The notes: a model not told the origin generated them from the letters alone. Numbered from the stretch's first letter, positions 1 through 11,316 are shown. The stretch: 64,000 nucleotides of DNA from Bos javanicus (GCF_032452875.1 NC_083869.1:76936501-77000500), one strand, 5' to 3'. Numbers and translations: made by a program.

Positions 1-826
1 GATTATGGACATTCTGATTGGTGTGAATGGACACATCATTGTGGTTTTGATTTGCATTTTCTCTAATTATTAATGATGTTTTCTCTAATTATTAATTATT
101 AATGATGGACTGTTGGCCACCTGTATTCTTATTCAGAGATGTCTATTTAGATCTTCTGCCCATTTTTTAAAATGTTTTACAATATAATCAAGTGATTCCA
201 TTCCTGGGCATACATCTGGAGAAAACTATAATTTGGAAAGATACATGCATTCAATTACAGCACTGTTTACAATAGCCAAGACATAGAGGCAATCTAAGAG
301 TCCATCAACAGATGAATGGATAAAGAATGTATGGTATATACTATAATGGAATATTATTCAACCATAGCAAAGAATGAAATAATGCCATTTGCAGCAACAT
401 GGAAGGACCTAGAGATTATCATACTAAAAGTGAAGTAAGACAGAAAAAGACAAATACCATTTGATATAACTTATGTATGGAATCTAAAAATGACACAAAT
501 GAACTTATTTACAAAACATGTAGATTCACAGACAGAGGCAACCATCTTATGATTACCAAAGGGGATGGCAGGAGGGATAAATTAGGAGTTGGGATTAACA
601 TATACACCCTACTTTATATAAAATAAACAAAAGGGACTTACTGGATAGCACACTCAATATCTTGTAATAATCTACAAGGGAAAAGAATACGAAAAAGAAT
701 AAATACACACACACACACATATATATAATCTATAAATAAATATGAACTAAATCACTGCATATGCCTAAAACAAACATAGCATGTAAACCAAGTATAATTA
801 AACAAACAAACAAATAAAAAAAATAT
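1..826 (+). mobile_element. L1 3' end with 5' inversion
   Basis: Positions 1 to about 170 match the L1 ORF2/3' region on the minus strand (the 'acattctgattggtgtgaa ... cttctgcccattttt' block). From about 176 the plus-strand L1 3' end follows ('cctgggcatacatctggag ... gccatttgcagcaacatgga ... taggagttgggattaacat'), ending in an A-rich tail near 826. Head-to-head halves of one L1 are the signature of twin-priming inversion. The left edge lies outside the window. Confidence 0.75.
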
Positions 827-1059
827 TATGGGAATCTGGGAATTAGATGAAGGGAAAATGAAAGGGAGAATATTGTATTCAGAGAGTGAAATGCTTGTAA
901 TTGGAATTAGAGAGGGTGCAGTTAGTAATAACAGATACTGAATTCTCTTATTCATTCTATGATGTACTAGTCAATCATGACTAGCAGTTTGGAAAACACT
1001 CTTAGATGGAGGTATTGAGTTAGGAGTACATGGCTACAGAAGACATCACTACATGGATT

Positions 1060-1565
1060 TAGCCCATGAATGAGGAGGGGATTCCAGGCAGATATCTGTA
1101 AGAGGACCATTCCAAGTTTTAGAGAAAGCTGATGTAAAGACTCTAAGGCAGAAGTGGACTTGGCACATTATGGGAGCATAATGTGGGTATGCAGTAGCTG
1201 GAGTTTAGTGAATGAGGGAAAATGTAGAATGAAATAAGGTTATATAGGATCTACAAGAAAGAATTTGGATTTTATTCTAAGTGCATTGGGGTATCATTAA
1301 AACATTTTAAGTAGCAACATCAGATAAGTATTTCAGAAAGCTTATTTAGACTGCCCAATAAAGAATGTATGAGTGTGAGGGAAAAGAGCTAAGACTGGAA
1401 TCTGAGAAGTTAGTTCAGATGCATTGCAATAGTCCTGGTGAGAGATGATGATGGAATGATGAGGGCATGATGGTTGAGCTGTAAAGAGGTACAGAGACAT
1501 AGGATTTACTTTATAGAGACCAGGGAGCTGCAGATGACTTAAATGTGTGGCATATGTAGCTTATA
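1060..1565 (-). repeat. L2-like ancient repeat
   Basis: Diverged but recognisable segments include 'ggattttattctaagtgcattggggtatcatt' spread over 1266-1300 and the 'gcaatagtcctggtgagagatgatgatgg' block near 1425-1455. These match an old interspersed repeat that I associate with antisense L2. Flanking blocks after the BovB insertion (3472-3600) may be its continuation. The family name is from memory. Confidence 0.45.
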
Positions 1566-1578
1566 GAGGAAATAAACA

Positions 1579-1619
1579 AAATAAGGACTCCTAGAGTCTT
1601 GACCTAGGAGTCCTTATTT
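1579..1619. repeat. Perfect 16-bp inverted repeat (hairpin)
   Basis: The left arm 1579-1594 (AAATAAGGACTCCTAG) is exactly complementary to the right arm 1604-1619, with a 9-nt loop. The right arm abuts the left TSD of the BovB insertion. Confidence 0.9.
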
Positions 1620-1921
1620 ACCACTAAGTAAATAAGTGCCTCCTAGAGCCAGACATCCTGGAATGCAAAGTCAAGTGGGCCTTATGAACCATCACTACGA
1701 ACAAAGCTAGTGGAGGTGAAAGAATTCCAGTTGAGCTATTTCAAATCCTAAAAGATGGTGCTGTGAAAGTGCTGCACTCAAAATGCCAGCAAATTTGGAA
1801 AACTCAGCAGTAGCCACAGGACTGAAAAAAGTCAGTTTTCATTCCAATCCCAAGTAAAGGCAATGCCAAAGAATGCTCAAACTACTGCACAATTACACTC
1901 ATCTCACACTCTAGCAAAGCA

Positions 1922-2497
1922 ATGCTCAAAATTCTCCAAGACAGGCTTCAACAGTATGTGAACCATGAACTTCCAGATATTCAAGCTGGTTTTAGAAAAG
2001 GCAGAGAAACCAGAGATCAAATTGCCAACATCTTCTGGATCATCAAAAAAGCAAGAAAGTTCCAGAAAAACATCTATTTCTGTTTTATTGACTATGCCAA
2101 AGCCTTTGACTGTGTGGATCATAATAAACTGTGGAAAATTCTGAAAGAGAGGGGAATACCAGACTACCTGACCTGCCTCTTGAGAAACCTATATGCAGGT
2201 CAGGAAGCAACAGTTAGAACTGGACATGGAACAATAGACTGGTTCCAAATAGGGAAAGGAGTACATCAAGGCTGTATATTGTCACCCTGTTTATTTAAGT
2301 TACATGCAGAGTACATCATGAGAAATGCTGGGCTGAAGGAAGCACAAGCTGGACTCAAGGTTGCCAGGAGAAATATCAATAACCTCAGATATGCAGATGA
2401 CACCACCTTTATGGCAGAAAGTAAAGAAGAACTAAAGAGCCTCTTGATGAAAGTGAAAGAGGAAAGTGAAAAAGTTGGCTTAAAACTCAACATTTAG
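1922..2497 (+). pseudogene. BovB reverse transcriptase fragment
   Basis: A 191-codon open stretch of the RTE-type reverse transcriptase inside the BovB copy. Visible motifs are AFDCVDHNKLW (palm Asp), QIGKGVHQGCILSP and the catalytic LRYADDTTFM with both aspartates intact. It stops at TAG 2495-2497 in a place where other copies in this window read CAG (compare 'aacattcagaaaac' near 13850), so a single C-to-T change ends it. The 5' part of the ORF (endonuclease region) is absent through 5' truncation, and the 3' part continues only in broken frames (3252-3434 carries the RMRWLDG domain). It is dead as a protein but recently enough inserted to keep the active site. Confidence 0.85.
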
Positions 2498-2618
2498 AAA
2501 ACTAAGATCATGGCATCCGGTCCTATCACTTCATGGGCAAATAGATGGGGAAACAATGGAAACAGTGAAATACGTTTTTTGTTTGTTTGGGGGCTCCAGA
2601 ATCACTCTAGATGGTGAC

Positions 2619-2889
2619 TGCTGCTGCTGCTGCTAAGTCGCTTCAGTCGTGTCCGATTCTGTGCGACCCCATACACGGCAGCCCACCAGGCTCCCCTGTT
2701 CCTGGGATTCTCCAGGAAAGACCACTGGAGTGGGTTGTCATTTCCTTCTCCAATGCATGAAAGATTAAAGTGAAAGTGAAGTCGCTCAGTCGAGTCTGAC
2801 TCTTAGCGACCCCATGGACTGCAGCCTACCAGGCTCCTCCATCCATGGGATTTTCCAGGCAAGAGTACTGGAGTCGGGTGCCATTGCCT
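2619..2889 (+). mobile_element. BOV-A2 SINE nested in BovB
   Basis: It starts with (CTG/GCT)n, then the two BovA units: first 'cgacccc...ggcagcccaccagg', then 'aagtgaaagtgaagtcgctc' linker and the second unit ending 'gtgccattgcc'. It splits the BovB sequence 'gatggtgactgc|cagccatgg'. No long TSD can be assigned because the GCT repeat masks the left junction. Confidence 0.9.
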
Positions 2890-3750
2890 GCAGCCATGGA
2901 ATTAAAAGATGCTTTCTCCTTGGAAGAAAAGCTATGACCAACCTAGACAGCATATTAGAAAGCAGAGACATTACTTTGCCAACAAAGGTCCATCTAGTCA
3001 AAGCTTTTTTCCAGTAGCCATGTATGGATGTAACAGTTGGACTATAAAGAAAACTGAGTGCCAAAGAATTGATGCTTTTGAACTGTGATGTTGGAAAAGA
3101 CTCTTGAGTGTCCCTTGGACTGCAAGGAGATTAAACCAGTCCATCCTAAAGGAAATCAGTCCTGAATATTCATTGGAAGGACTGATGCTGAAGCTGAAGC
3201 TCCAATACTTTGGCTACCTGATACAAAGAAACAGACTCATTAGAAAAGACCATGATGCTGGAGAAGATTGAAGGCAAGAAGGGAAGGGAAAGACAGAGGA
3301 TGAGATGGTTGGATGGCATGACTGATTCAATGGACATGAGTTTGAGTAAGCTCTGGGAGTTGGTGATGGACAGGGAAGCCTGGCGTGCTATAGTCCATAG
3401 GATCACAAAAAGTCGGACACAACTGAGTGAATGAACTGAAGTGAAATAATTGCCTTACCTACCACTAAGTAGGGCAGTGAAGATAAAAGAGAAGCTGATC
3501 AGTGAGGGTGGCCTGGTTAGTAGACACTAAAAGCTGCATAGAAAGGTGCATATGTCTGTAGTTGATATGGGCTGCTAAGGATTGGACAGCAATCAAGATG
3601 TAGAAGAGCTCCTTATTTCAAAGTGAAATGATAAAGCAAGAAATTGACATGCGATATTAACAGCAGCGTTTATGTGGATTCCTGTTCCATAGCAGCAGTC
3701 TAGCACCTTCAATAGTTCTTGTTTTGATGTTTGTAAGAACTGGTAGTTTC

Positions 3751-4103
3751 ATCTTCTCTTCTATTCTTATTTATTTATTTTATTTTTGGCTGTGTTGAGT
3801 CTTTGTTCCTGTCCAGGCTTTTCTCTAGTTGTGGCTACTGGGGGCTACTCTCTAGGTGTGGTATGCAGGCTTCTCATTGCTGTGGCTTCTCTTGCTGTGG
3901 AGCACAGACTCTAGGCATGCAAGCTTCAGTAGTTTCAACTCCCAGGCTCTAGAGCACTAGCTCAATAATTGTGACAAACGGGCTTAGCTGCTCCCCAGCA
4001 TGTAGGATCCTCCTGCATGAGGGAACGAATCCGAGTCTCCTGCATTGGCAGGTGGATTTTTTAACCATTGAGCCGCCAGGGAGGCCCTCCATCTTCCCTT
4101 TTA
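3751..4103 (-). mobile_element. CHR-type tRNA-derived SINE (long form)
   Basis: On the minus strand it has a tRNA-like head ('ggcggctcaatggttaaa', 'gattcgttccc') followed by the long body ending in an A-rich tail near 3765. Approximate TSDs are ATCTTCTCTTCTA (3751-3763) and ATCTTCCCTTTTA (4091-4103), with 2 mismatches. The artiodactyl family assignment is from memory. Confidence 0.7.
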
Positions 4104-5055
4104 GATCTGACCTGGACACGGGGTACCCAGGCTAGTTTTCTTTAACTATCACCTTGTGTATATCAACCCAGTCAGGCGTGTGTTTAGTGCCTTACAGGAT
4201 CTTTCTTTATAAGAAGTTCAAATTCTTTGCCCTTTTAGTACAAGGCTTCTCCTTGTGACTTCTCTCTTTGTTACCACCCTCTTCCAAGCTATACTCATGT
4301 TTCAGAGTCTTAGTGTTTCTATATTTCAAAATGAGAAGATCAGTTGGGTAACTGTCTATAAAGATGCTCATCAGCCATACTGGCCTCTGGTTGGTTCTAT
4401 TCAAATCATGGTAAAAATCAGTCACATTGCTCTGCTTATATCTCTATAGCTACATAAGCATAGTACTTTTCTTTTTCTTTTTTGCCTATTTCAGTTCTAC
4501 CTTCTTCAATAAATCTCTTTCTGTGAGGACTCTTTCTCATTACCTCAGTTCTTACAACTGCTCATTATTTGAATTCACAAAACATGTGTCTCTATTGTCT
4601 ATAAATAATCATCCTCTTTTCCCTTTACCCAACCATACATCTCTCTATTCATCAATTCACTTGTATACTTGAGCAAACATGTCTTTGAAGGAAACATGAT
4701 ACAGTGGAAGGACCACACACATTGATGTTCTGTCCTCCTGGGTTTGAATCCATTTCACTATGAATGTCATAATAATTGCTTTTATTATTATTATTTATTT
4801 GTAGAGATTTTACTTCAGTGAAATTTTGCTCTCTAATCTGAGAAGTTTTGGGGAAAAAATCTTTAGTACCAAATTAAAGTTATAATGCATGGTTGGCACA
4901 TAAGCAAGAAAGTATGACCTTGATTTTGGCCCCCTTACCTAGATAACAAATCCCTTAAAGACATAACTATAACATTTTAACTATTTGCTAATTTTGTGTC
5001 TGACACAGAGTAAACATTAAATAACTGCTAGTATATAATTTTGCAAAGTGATAAT
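4104..5055. other. Intronic DNA, little recognised
   Basis: AT-rich sequence. A weak L2-like stretch is possible at about 4925-5035 ('tgtgtctgacacagagtaaac'). The open frames at 4207-4449 on both strands have no family resemblance. Confidence 0.5.
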
Positions 5056-5353
5056 AACATTCTGCTACTGCTGCTGCTACTGCTAAGTTGCTTCAGTCAT
5101 GTTCGACTCTGTGTGACCCCATAGACGGCAGCCCACCAGGCTCCCCCATCCCTGGGATTCTCCAGGCAGGAACACTGGAGTGGGTTGCCATTTCCTTCTC
5201 CAATGCATGAAAGTGAAAAGTGAAAGTGAAGCCGCTCAGTCGTGTCCTACCCTCAGCGACCCCATGGACTGCAGCCTTCCAGGCTCCTCCATCCATGGGA
5301 TTTTCCAGGCAAGAGTACTGGAGTGGAGTGCCATTGCCTTCTCCGAACATTCT
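5056..5353 (+). mobile_element. BOV-A2 SINE with 8-bp TSD
   Basis: Insert 5064-5345 has a GCT/ACT repeat start, two BovA units and an end at 'attgccttctccg'. TSD AACATTCT lies at 5056-5063 and 5346-5353. Confidence 0.92.
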
Positions 5354-5364
5354 ACAGAGTGCCT

Positions 5365-5700
5365 ATTTTATTCAACAAGTGTCTTCTGGTGACTTAAGAT
5401 AGCGGGCTCTGTGCTCTTCTCTGAAGACACAAAGATGAATAAGCATCTATTCATATCAGAGAAGCTTAAATTCAAGGGAAAAGACAAGTGAAGCTTGATA
5501 CATTGAGAATGTTACCAAAAATGAGCACAGTGACCATACAAGAAGGAAAGATCATACCTGTCTTGAAGGAAAGTGGAGACCTGGGTCGTATCAGTTGGGT
5601 CTTAATAAATGAGAAGGGGTTGGCATACAGGTGAGAAGGCAGGGGCAGTTTCAGATGAAGAAATAAAATGCAAAAAATCAAGAAGGAGCATTATTTGAAG
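5365..5700 (-). repeat. L2 LINE fragment
   Basis: Antisense L2 3'-end features: 'ttattcaacaagtgtcttctgg', 'acacaaagatgaataag' and 'cctgtcttgaaggaaag', in the expected order. Confidence 0.55.
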
Positions 5701-7395
5701 GAATTCTGTTAGTTTAGATATGATTCAGTTATGGGAAGTATGTGTTGATAAAGTTGAAAAGTTAAGAAGGAGGCTTTGCATGTCAGGCTACACACTGGAA
5801 TGTATCATGTAAAATTAATCTTGGAGTAGAATCACGTGGCCAAGTAAGCCTGTGTTAGAATACTTACACTAATGACAGTATGGAAGACAGATTAGCATAG
5901 GATAACTGGCAAAGTGGAAACAAGTAAACTACAACAAAATGTTGTTCTTGAAGAAACTGAGGTGTGAGAATCTTTATCCTGAGGCCCAATTCAAGATGAT
6001 GAGCTAGATAGTAGTTGGATTTTTCAAATTTCAAATTTCTAGTCCATAATGTTCACTTTCCCACAAGTAGGTGATTGTCAAGACAAATATAAAGAGTAGA
6101 TCGGTGGCTAAAAAAGGAACAGAATTAACCTTTTACAGTATCAGAGTAGCTCTTAATGTCGGTCTATCTAATACACATAGAGAGGAGCCATGTGAAGAAA
6201 AGAAGGAGATTGGAATAAAGCATCTTCCAGGCAAGGAATGGAGGTATCCACCAAATGCTAAGAAGAAGCAAGGAAGAATCCTAGCCTAGATCCTTTGAGA
6301 AAACATTTCAAACTTCTAGCCTTCAGAATTTGAGACAATAATTTATGTAGTTTAGAGAAGAATGAAAGGAAGGAAGGGATGAAAGAAGGGAGGAAAGAAG
6401 GGAGAGAGGCAAGGAAGGAAGGAAAAAATAGGCAAGTAAACAGACAACACAGAGGTGAGCACAGGACCCACAGGAGCAGAAGAGGGCACCTTGGAAAAGC
6501 CAGATAAGGTTCCTGGAAGAGGTAACGGAATGCTTAATGTTGGAGTTTGAGTAGGAATCAACTTAATGGGAAAAGTTGGAACGGAAGACCTATTCTTGGC
6601 TGAGATGAACACATGAGACCTTTGTGTTCCATGGGAAAATCACGCTCTTTAGAACTAACTCAATTTCATTTCTAAATCTGAGTTAATCACTTACTATAAA
6701 TGATGAAAATTTATTTACCTTCCTTCACCTCTGTTCCTTCACCTGTCATATGAAGGAAGGAACAAAAAAAAGTTCTAGATGAAAGAGGAGTCATATGCAA
6801 AAAACTCAAGAATGAGAGAAGCCAAGGGGTAGTAATTGTCCAGAAAGTAGCAAGAATGTTTAACAGAATATGTCTACATCCTCTTTGATTTAAACTAGAT
6901 TCTTTATCATTGTATTTGAATACATTTTTTTGCGATTGTTGATTTCTCTCCATCACTTTTATTTTTATTTATTTTTCCCCATCACTTTTAAAATGACATT
7001 GATAATACTTGTATAATTCTAAAAATAATGATATGAATTTTGCCTGGAGACCTAAAAAGAGTGAGGACATATACAGCTAGAATTTTCCAATATTAATAAG
7101 ATGGAATGAAACTTTTACAGCATACTTGCTGGTGACCAAAAGGTCATTCCATTATACATATGTTTATTCCAGAAGCATATTTGGAAAAGCCCTGAGACTC
7201 AAATCAGTTTCATTTCCTTTCTATACTCTGAATATATTATTTCAGCCCATATCCACACACACACAGGTAAATGCATGCTGTTTATAATGTAGCAATGTCA
7301 ACATATACTAATGGAAAAGAAAAAACGAGACCACGTAAGAGGGGATACCTTTTCCTAGATAAATTATAGTGAACGTTTGGCTAAGGTGATCCTTT
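5701..7395. other. Unique intronic DNA
   Basis: Nothing recognised except the purine tract at 6354-6428. Short open frames at 6071-6289 (+) and 6352-6956 (-) look like chance; the latter simply translate the purine tract. Confidence 0.5.
6354..6428 (+). repeat. Purine-rich (GGAA/GAAA)n tract
   Basis: About 75 nt of almost pure A/G, with only three interruptions, made of irregular GGAA, GAAA and GAGAGG units. Confidence 0.85.
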
Positions 7396-7892
7396 AAACT
7401 TTTTTTTTTTTTTAAATTTTGTACTGGAGTAAAACTGATTAACATTATTGTGATAGTTTCAGGTGAACAGCAAAGGGACTCAGCCATACATATACATGTA
7501 TCCGTTCTACCCCAAACTCCCCTCCCATCCAAGTTGCCACATAACATTGAGCAAAGTTTCATGTGCTCTGCAGTAGGTCCTTGTTGGTTACCCATTTTAA
7601 ATATAGCAGTGTGTACATGTCCATCCCAAACTCCCTAACTATCCCTTCTCCCCATCCTTCCTCCTTGAGAATCATAAGTTCTTTCTCTAAATCTGTGAGT
7701 CTGTTTTATAAATAAGTTTATCTGTATAATTTCTTTTTAGATTCCACATACAAAGGACTGTCATAAGTTATTTCTCTTTCTGACTTACTTCACTCAGCAT
7801 GACAATTTCTAGGTCCATCCATGTTGCTGCAAATGGTCTTATTTCATTCTTTTTAGTGGCTGAGTTCCATTGTATATATGTACCAGACAGTC
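7396..7892 (-). mobile_element. L1 3'-end fragment
   Basis: It begins with a poly-T run (antisense poly-A) at about 7399-7412, followed by L1 3'UTR landmarks 'gtgatagtttcaggtg', 'cagtaggtccttgttgg', 'ccatgttgctgcaaatgg' and 'ggctgagttccattgtata'. It is 5'-truncated at about 7892. Confidence 0.8.
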
Positions 7893-9036
7893 CTTTTTTT
7901 GTTTATTTGTTCATTTATTAGATTCAGAGCATCTTGCCTCAGTCAGTTCCCTGTCTAAGGGACTCTACACTTGCAATGATCACCATTATGTTAAACACTT
8001 TTGGAAGCAAAGGTATGGATGGGAGACACTGGGGAGGTAAATGAAAGCAGACAGATGAAGCATATAAATTAGGTAAAGAGGGCTTAAGAGCAGTGAACTT
8101 TGTGGGTCCAGGGCAGTGCCATCCAAGAAGGTGACAGTAACCTCATGACACCAGAGTAGCTGAGAGGAGACACATGTCTTTTTTTTGCTCATTGACCAAG
8201 CAGCTGAACATGACGCTAAGGGGAAGGTGATGAATGAACTTCTGGTCCCAACCATTTCCACCTCACCCCAGTGCCTCCTGTAAGACTGCAAGTCAGCCTT
8301 TAATGGTAACAAGCTTATTTTTGAAAAGTTTTGAATTGAGTTTATGCTCCTAGGAGTTGTGTGCAGATGAGTTAGCAAGAGGTTTCAGGATATCTTCTTA
8401 GGGTGCTTTGGGAGGCACTGATTGCATCAAAACCTCCTAAGTAGGTGAGATCAGTATGTGCACGGCTCTAAGAAATTGTTGAGGTGTTTTAGACCTAAAT
8501 TGGAGTGTCAGAGAGGCTTCAGAATAAATTATTTGACAGGGTCTCAGTTGAGATGATTAACATCTAAGATGGATGGTTCCTAGGCAAGTTTTAGTGAAGA
8601 TGTATAAAATGGAAGTGATTTCTAAAATAGATAGATGTGTGCAGAATGTGTGTATGAATGACTCATTCAGTGGAATGGTAAGAATCCCAAATAACTACAA
8701 GAAATGTGTGCCTTACTACCATGCCTGACACATAAATATCACATGCTGATTTACTTTATTGGGTTGAATTATATATAATATGTAAAATTTGTATGCTATA
8801 TTATTATATATATTTATATACTACATAGAAAATTTATACATGATATATTAGGAACATATTTATATATTATATAGTACATTGCATTAAATAGTATCAAAAA
8901 CCCAAGTTCTTAGAAAGAGCCTGAAAGAGCTTGCTAGGGAACAGCCCACTAGTTTATAAGGGGTGCCCTTTCCCTACCACAGGCCGGCCCCTTGCCCCAG
9001 GCGAAGGTGCCTCTCAGAACCAAATATGCTATTTCT
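7893..9036. other. Unique intronic DNA with AT-rich core
   Basis: No repeat named. 8760-8890 is extremely AT-rich (tata/atta runs). A 130-codon minus-strand open frame at 7986-8378 shows no domain or family signature and is judged chance. Confidence 0.5.
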
Positions 9037-9496
9037 AGGGAGCTATTAGGGCTTCCTATATGAGGCCTGGTGGCTCAGAAGGTAAAGAATCTGCATGCAA
9101 TGCAGGAGACTCAGGTTCGATTCCTGGGTCAGGAAGATCCCCTGGGGAAGGGAATGGCAACCCACTCCAGTATTCTTGCCTGGAGAATTCCTTGCACAGC
9201 AGAGCCTGGAGGACTGCAATCCATGGGGTCTCAAAGAGTTGGATATGACTGAGTGACTAACATTTTCACTTTCATATAGTCACCTCAGTCCTCTTTGGCT
9301 TCCCTGGTGGCTCAGATGGTAAACAGTATGCTTGCAATGTAGAAGACCCCAGTTTGATCCCTGAGAGGAAATGGCTACCCACTCCAGTATTCTTGCCCGG
9401 AGAATCCCATGGACAGAGGAGTCTGGCAGGCCACAGTCTATAAGGTCGCAAAGAGTCAGATAGGACTGAGCAACTTTCACTCTCAGGGAGCTATTA
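9037..9496 (+). mobile_element. Two Bov-tA SINEs between one TSD pair
   Basis: TSD AGGGAGCTATTA lies at 9037-9048 and 9485-9496. Between them sit two same-strand tRNA-headed Bov-tA copies: about 9049-9275 (head altered, tail 'cattttcactttcat') and about 9297-9484 (starting 'ggcttccctggtggctcag', tail 'caactttcactctc'). About 20 bp separates them. Confidence 0.88.
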
Positions 9497-10037
9497 TTAA
9501 TTTTTAAGTGAGAAAATAAGCTCCCAAGTTGAAAATCTATGATGATCAGAACCAAAGGGAGAGGAGGAATCAGGGCTAACTGTAGGGAGCTTCTGCTATT
9601 GGCTGACCCTGTTGGGTAATGACCTCACTGCTCCAGATTGCTCTCACCTATTCTGCCTCAGATTACTTTACAACCTTGTTTCACATTATATATTCTGAAA
9701 TTCCACGAAGGCAATTAGGAAGAAAAGGAGTTCTAGGAAGTGGTAGAAACTGAAGAGACTGTGGACAATCTTATTAAAGTTTTCACAATCAAATTATTTT
9801 CCTTTCTGATAGCACACACACACACACACATGCATATTTCATCTATACTCAGGAGTTTTAATATGGATCCAGTTGCTACAGTCATGACATATATAGTACC
9901 TTTTAAAAATGTGAATGATGAAAGGGTTATGGCATAAGCCACTATAAAACAGCCATGATCAATTAAAAAGCAATCTGATTACTTTTTTACACTATTTGGT
10001 CTATTTTTAATTCTAATTTCTAATGTTTTCTTTCAAG
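9497..10037. other. Intron sequence upstream of exon
   Basis: It contains a (CA)9 tract near 9812-9830 and a T-rich approach to the acceptor at 10037. No other feature seen. Confidence 0.5.
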
Positions 10038-10168
10038 GAAGCTTACAAGTTCGCTCCCAGCTAAACAAGGAAGAAACCCATGTATTCACCATCAATACAG
10101 AGAACTTTGCCAACAGAAGACTGCATCACTTGAAGATTAACAGAGAGGGCAGAGGGCTTACCATTCAG
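10038..10168 (+). CDS. CNTNAP5: CNTNAP5-like internal exon (laminin-G domain, first half)
   Basis: This is an internal coding exon of a contactin-associated protein-like gene, a neuronal type-I membrane adhesion protein of the neurexin superfamily. Seen: a pyrimidine-rich acceptor ending tttcaag at 10037, a strong donor CAG|gtacct at 10168/10169, and 131 bp that read as 2 nt plus 43 stop-free codons. The peptide begins SLQVRSQLNKEETHVF and contains RRLHHLKINREGR, the 'added-surface H(H)xxxxR' pattern typical of laminin-G strands, and ends LTIQ in phase 0. The split first codon would be G|GA (Gly) if the preceding exon ends in G, which fits the family's NGSLQVR motif. From memory of the family, the best match is CNTNAP5, in the fourth and last LamG domain roughly 250 residues before the C terminus. 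CNTNAP4 is the next candidate and CNTNAP2 matches poorly. The reading frame is open only because of splicing; no ATG start belongs here. Confidence 0.85.
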
Positions 10169-10315
10169 GTACCTTACTTCCCTTCTTCTCATTCCAGCAA
10201 ATGTACCTTGGGTGCTCAATACAAGTTTTCTGAATTTCGCCCCCAAGCCAAGTGAGCAGCCGAGCTCTGGGGATGCATACTAATCATACTCAGCCCCAGC
10301 CTTTGGAAAACTAGA

Positions 10316-10430
10316 ATAGTGGTCCTCAGGACACACCCTGCTTTCCAGAAGCATCTCTCGAAACCTTGTAAGAAATGCTAATTCTTGGGTCCTATGTCAG
10401 ATCTACTTAATCTGAAGCTTTTTTTCAAGA
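10316..10430 (+). repeat. MER5-type DNA transposon relic
   Basis: The order 'tagtggtcctcag ... gaaatgctaattcttggg ... gatctacttaatctgaag' matches MER5A/B (non-autonomous hAT-Charlie), diverged. Confidence 0.5.
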
Positions 10431-10739
10431 AGGGGGCAGCAGATGATGCTGCTGCATGTTCAGTTTTGACAACCTCTGAACTGTGGCATAATGAGGAAGA
10501 TAAGCAAGGAAGAAATCACAAGTGGTCAGCGAGGACTATGGGGGAAGTGTGGATAGGTGAAGCAAGAGCATGGAGGAGGGCACCCACCTCATCTGGGCAT
10601 CAGTTCAGTTCACCCTGAACAAGGAGGGGATGTTAGGATCACTGACCCTCCACTCAGTCAAAAATGAGTACAATTTATAGATGGCCTCCCCTGTCTGCAG
10701 TTTCCTAACTGACACACACACAAATACAGACATACTCAC

Positions 10740-11165
10740 CTATTCCAGTTCCCTCTCAAACTCTACTCAGGCCACTCGATGCATCCTCGCTCTTTCCAGA
10801 GGTCTTGAATTCACTAGAGTTTGCTTTGCCTAAAATCCAGTTGTTCATATATCTGCATCGCTACCTGTTACTTGTACTTCCTTTGGAACACCCCTCAAAA
10901 ATTGACTCAGGGACCCTGTCTCCAGTCGCCTTATGTAATATAGCAACCCATCTCCTTGACTTCAATCCTAAACCACTTAAATGGTTCTAGCAATCAATAA
11001 AAATTATCTATTTATTTAATAGATAAGTCCCTTCTCCCTCCTCTAGAATGTAAGCTTCATGAAGACAGGGATTCTTGTTTGTTTACATTACCATGGGACC
11101 CCAGTTTGTCAAGCAGTATCTCACATACAGAAGGCCTTTAATAAATATTTTTGAACTAAATAAAT
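10740..11165 (+). repeat. L2 LINE 3' end
   Basis: 'ctagaatgtaagcttcatga', 'agacagggattcttgtttg' and 'tttaataaatatttttgaa' are the classical sense L2 3' end. The 5' limit is uncertain. Confidence 0.6.
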
Positions 11166-11175
11166 TAATCCCACA

Positions 11176-11316
11176 TGGCTTGTATGTTCTAAGTTGCTTC
11201 AGCCATGTCTGACTCTTTCCAACCCCATGGACCATAACACGTCAGACTCTTCTGTCCATGGGATTCTCCAGGCAAGCATACTGGAGCGGGTTGCCATTTC
11301 TTTCTTGGCTTGTATG
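11176..11316 (+). mobile_element. Single BovA monomer with 11-bp TSD
   Basis: Insert 11187-11305 is a single BovA unit (ttctaagttgcttcagcc ... gttgccatttctttc). TSD TGGCTTGTATG lies at 11176-11186 and 11306-11316. Confidence 0.88.

Larger units (their letters stand above)
1619..3471 (+). mobile_element. BovB LINE (5'-truncated) with 12-bp TSD
   Basis: TSD TACCACTAAGTA occurs at 1619-1630 and 3460-3471, so the insert is 1631-3459. It runs from the 'cctagagccagacatcctgg' region of BovB through the reverse transcriptase and the conserved 3' domain (RMRWLDGMTDSMD, VMDREAWRA) to a 3' end near 'actgagtgaatgaactgaa'. BovB is the ruminant RTE-clade LINE. This copy is interrupted by a BOV-A2 SINE at about 2619-2889. 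Confidence 0.9.
1..10037 (+). other. Partial upstream intron of the CNTNAP5-like gene
   Basis: Everything left of the 10037/10038 acceptor is inferred to be intron, because the exon there begins mid-codon and needs an upstream exon. I looked for the preceding family exon (the coding stretch ending ...NG before SLQVR) and did not see it. Contents are repeats listed separately and unique AT-rich DNA. Confidence 0.7.

Noticed and set aside
5180..5402. Open frames over BOV-A2 (e.g. CPTLSDPMDCSLPGSS type)
   Set aside because: These are recurring translations of BovA SINE sequence, seen at every such element, not genes.
7986..8378. 130-codon minus-strand open frame
   Set aside because: No domain, no splice context, low-complexity composition typical of chance.
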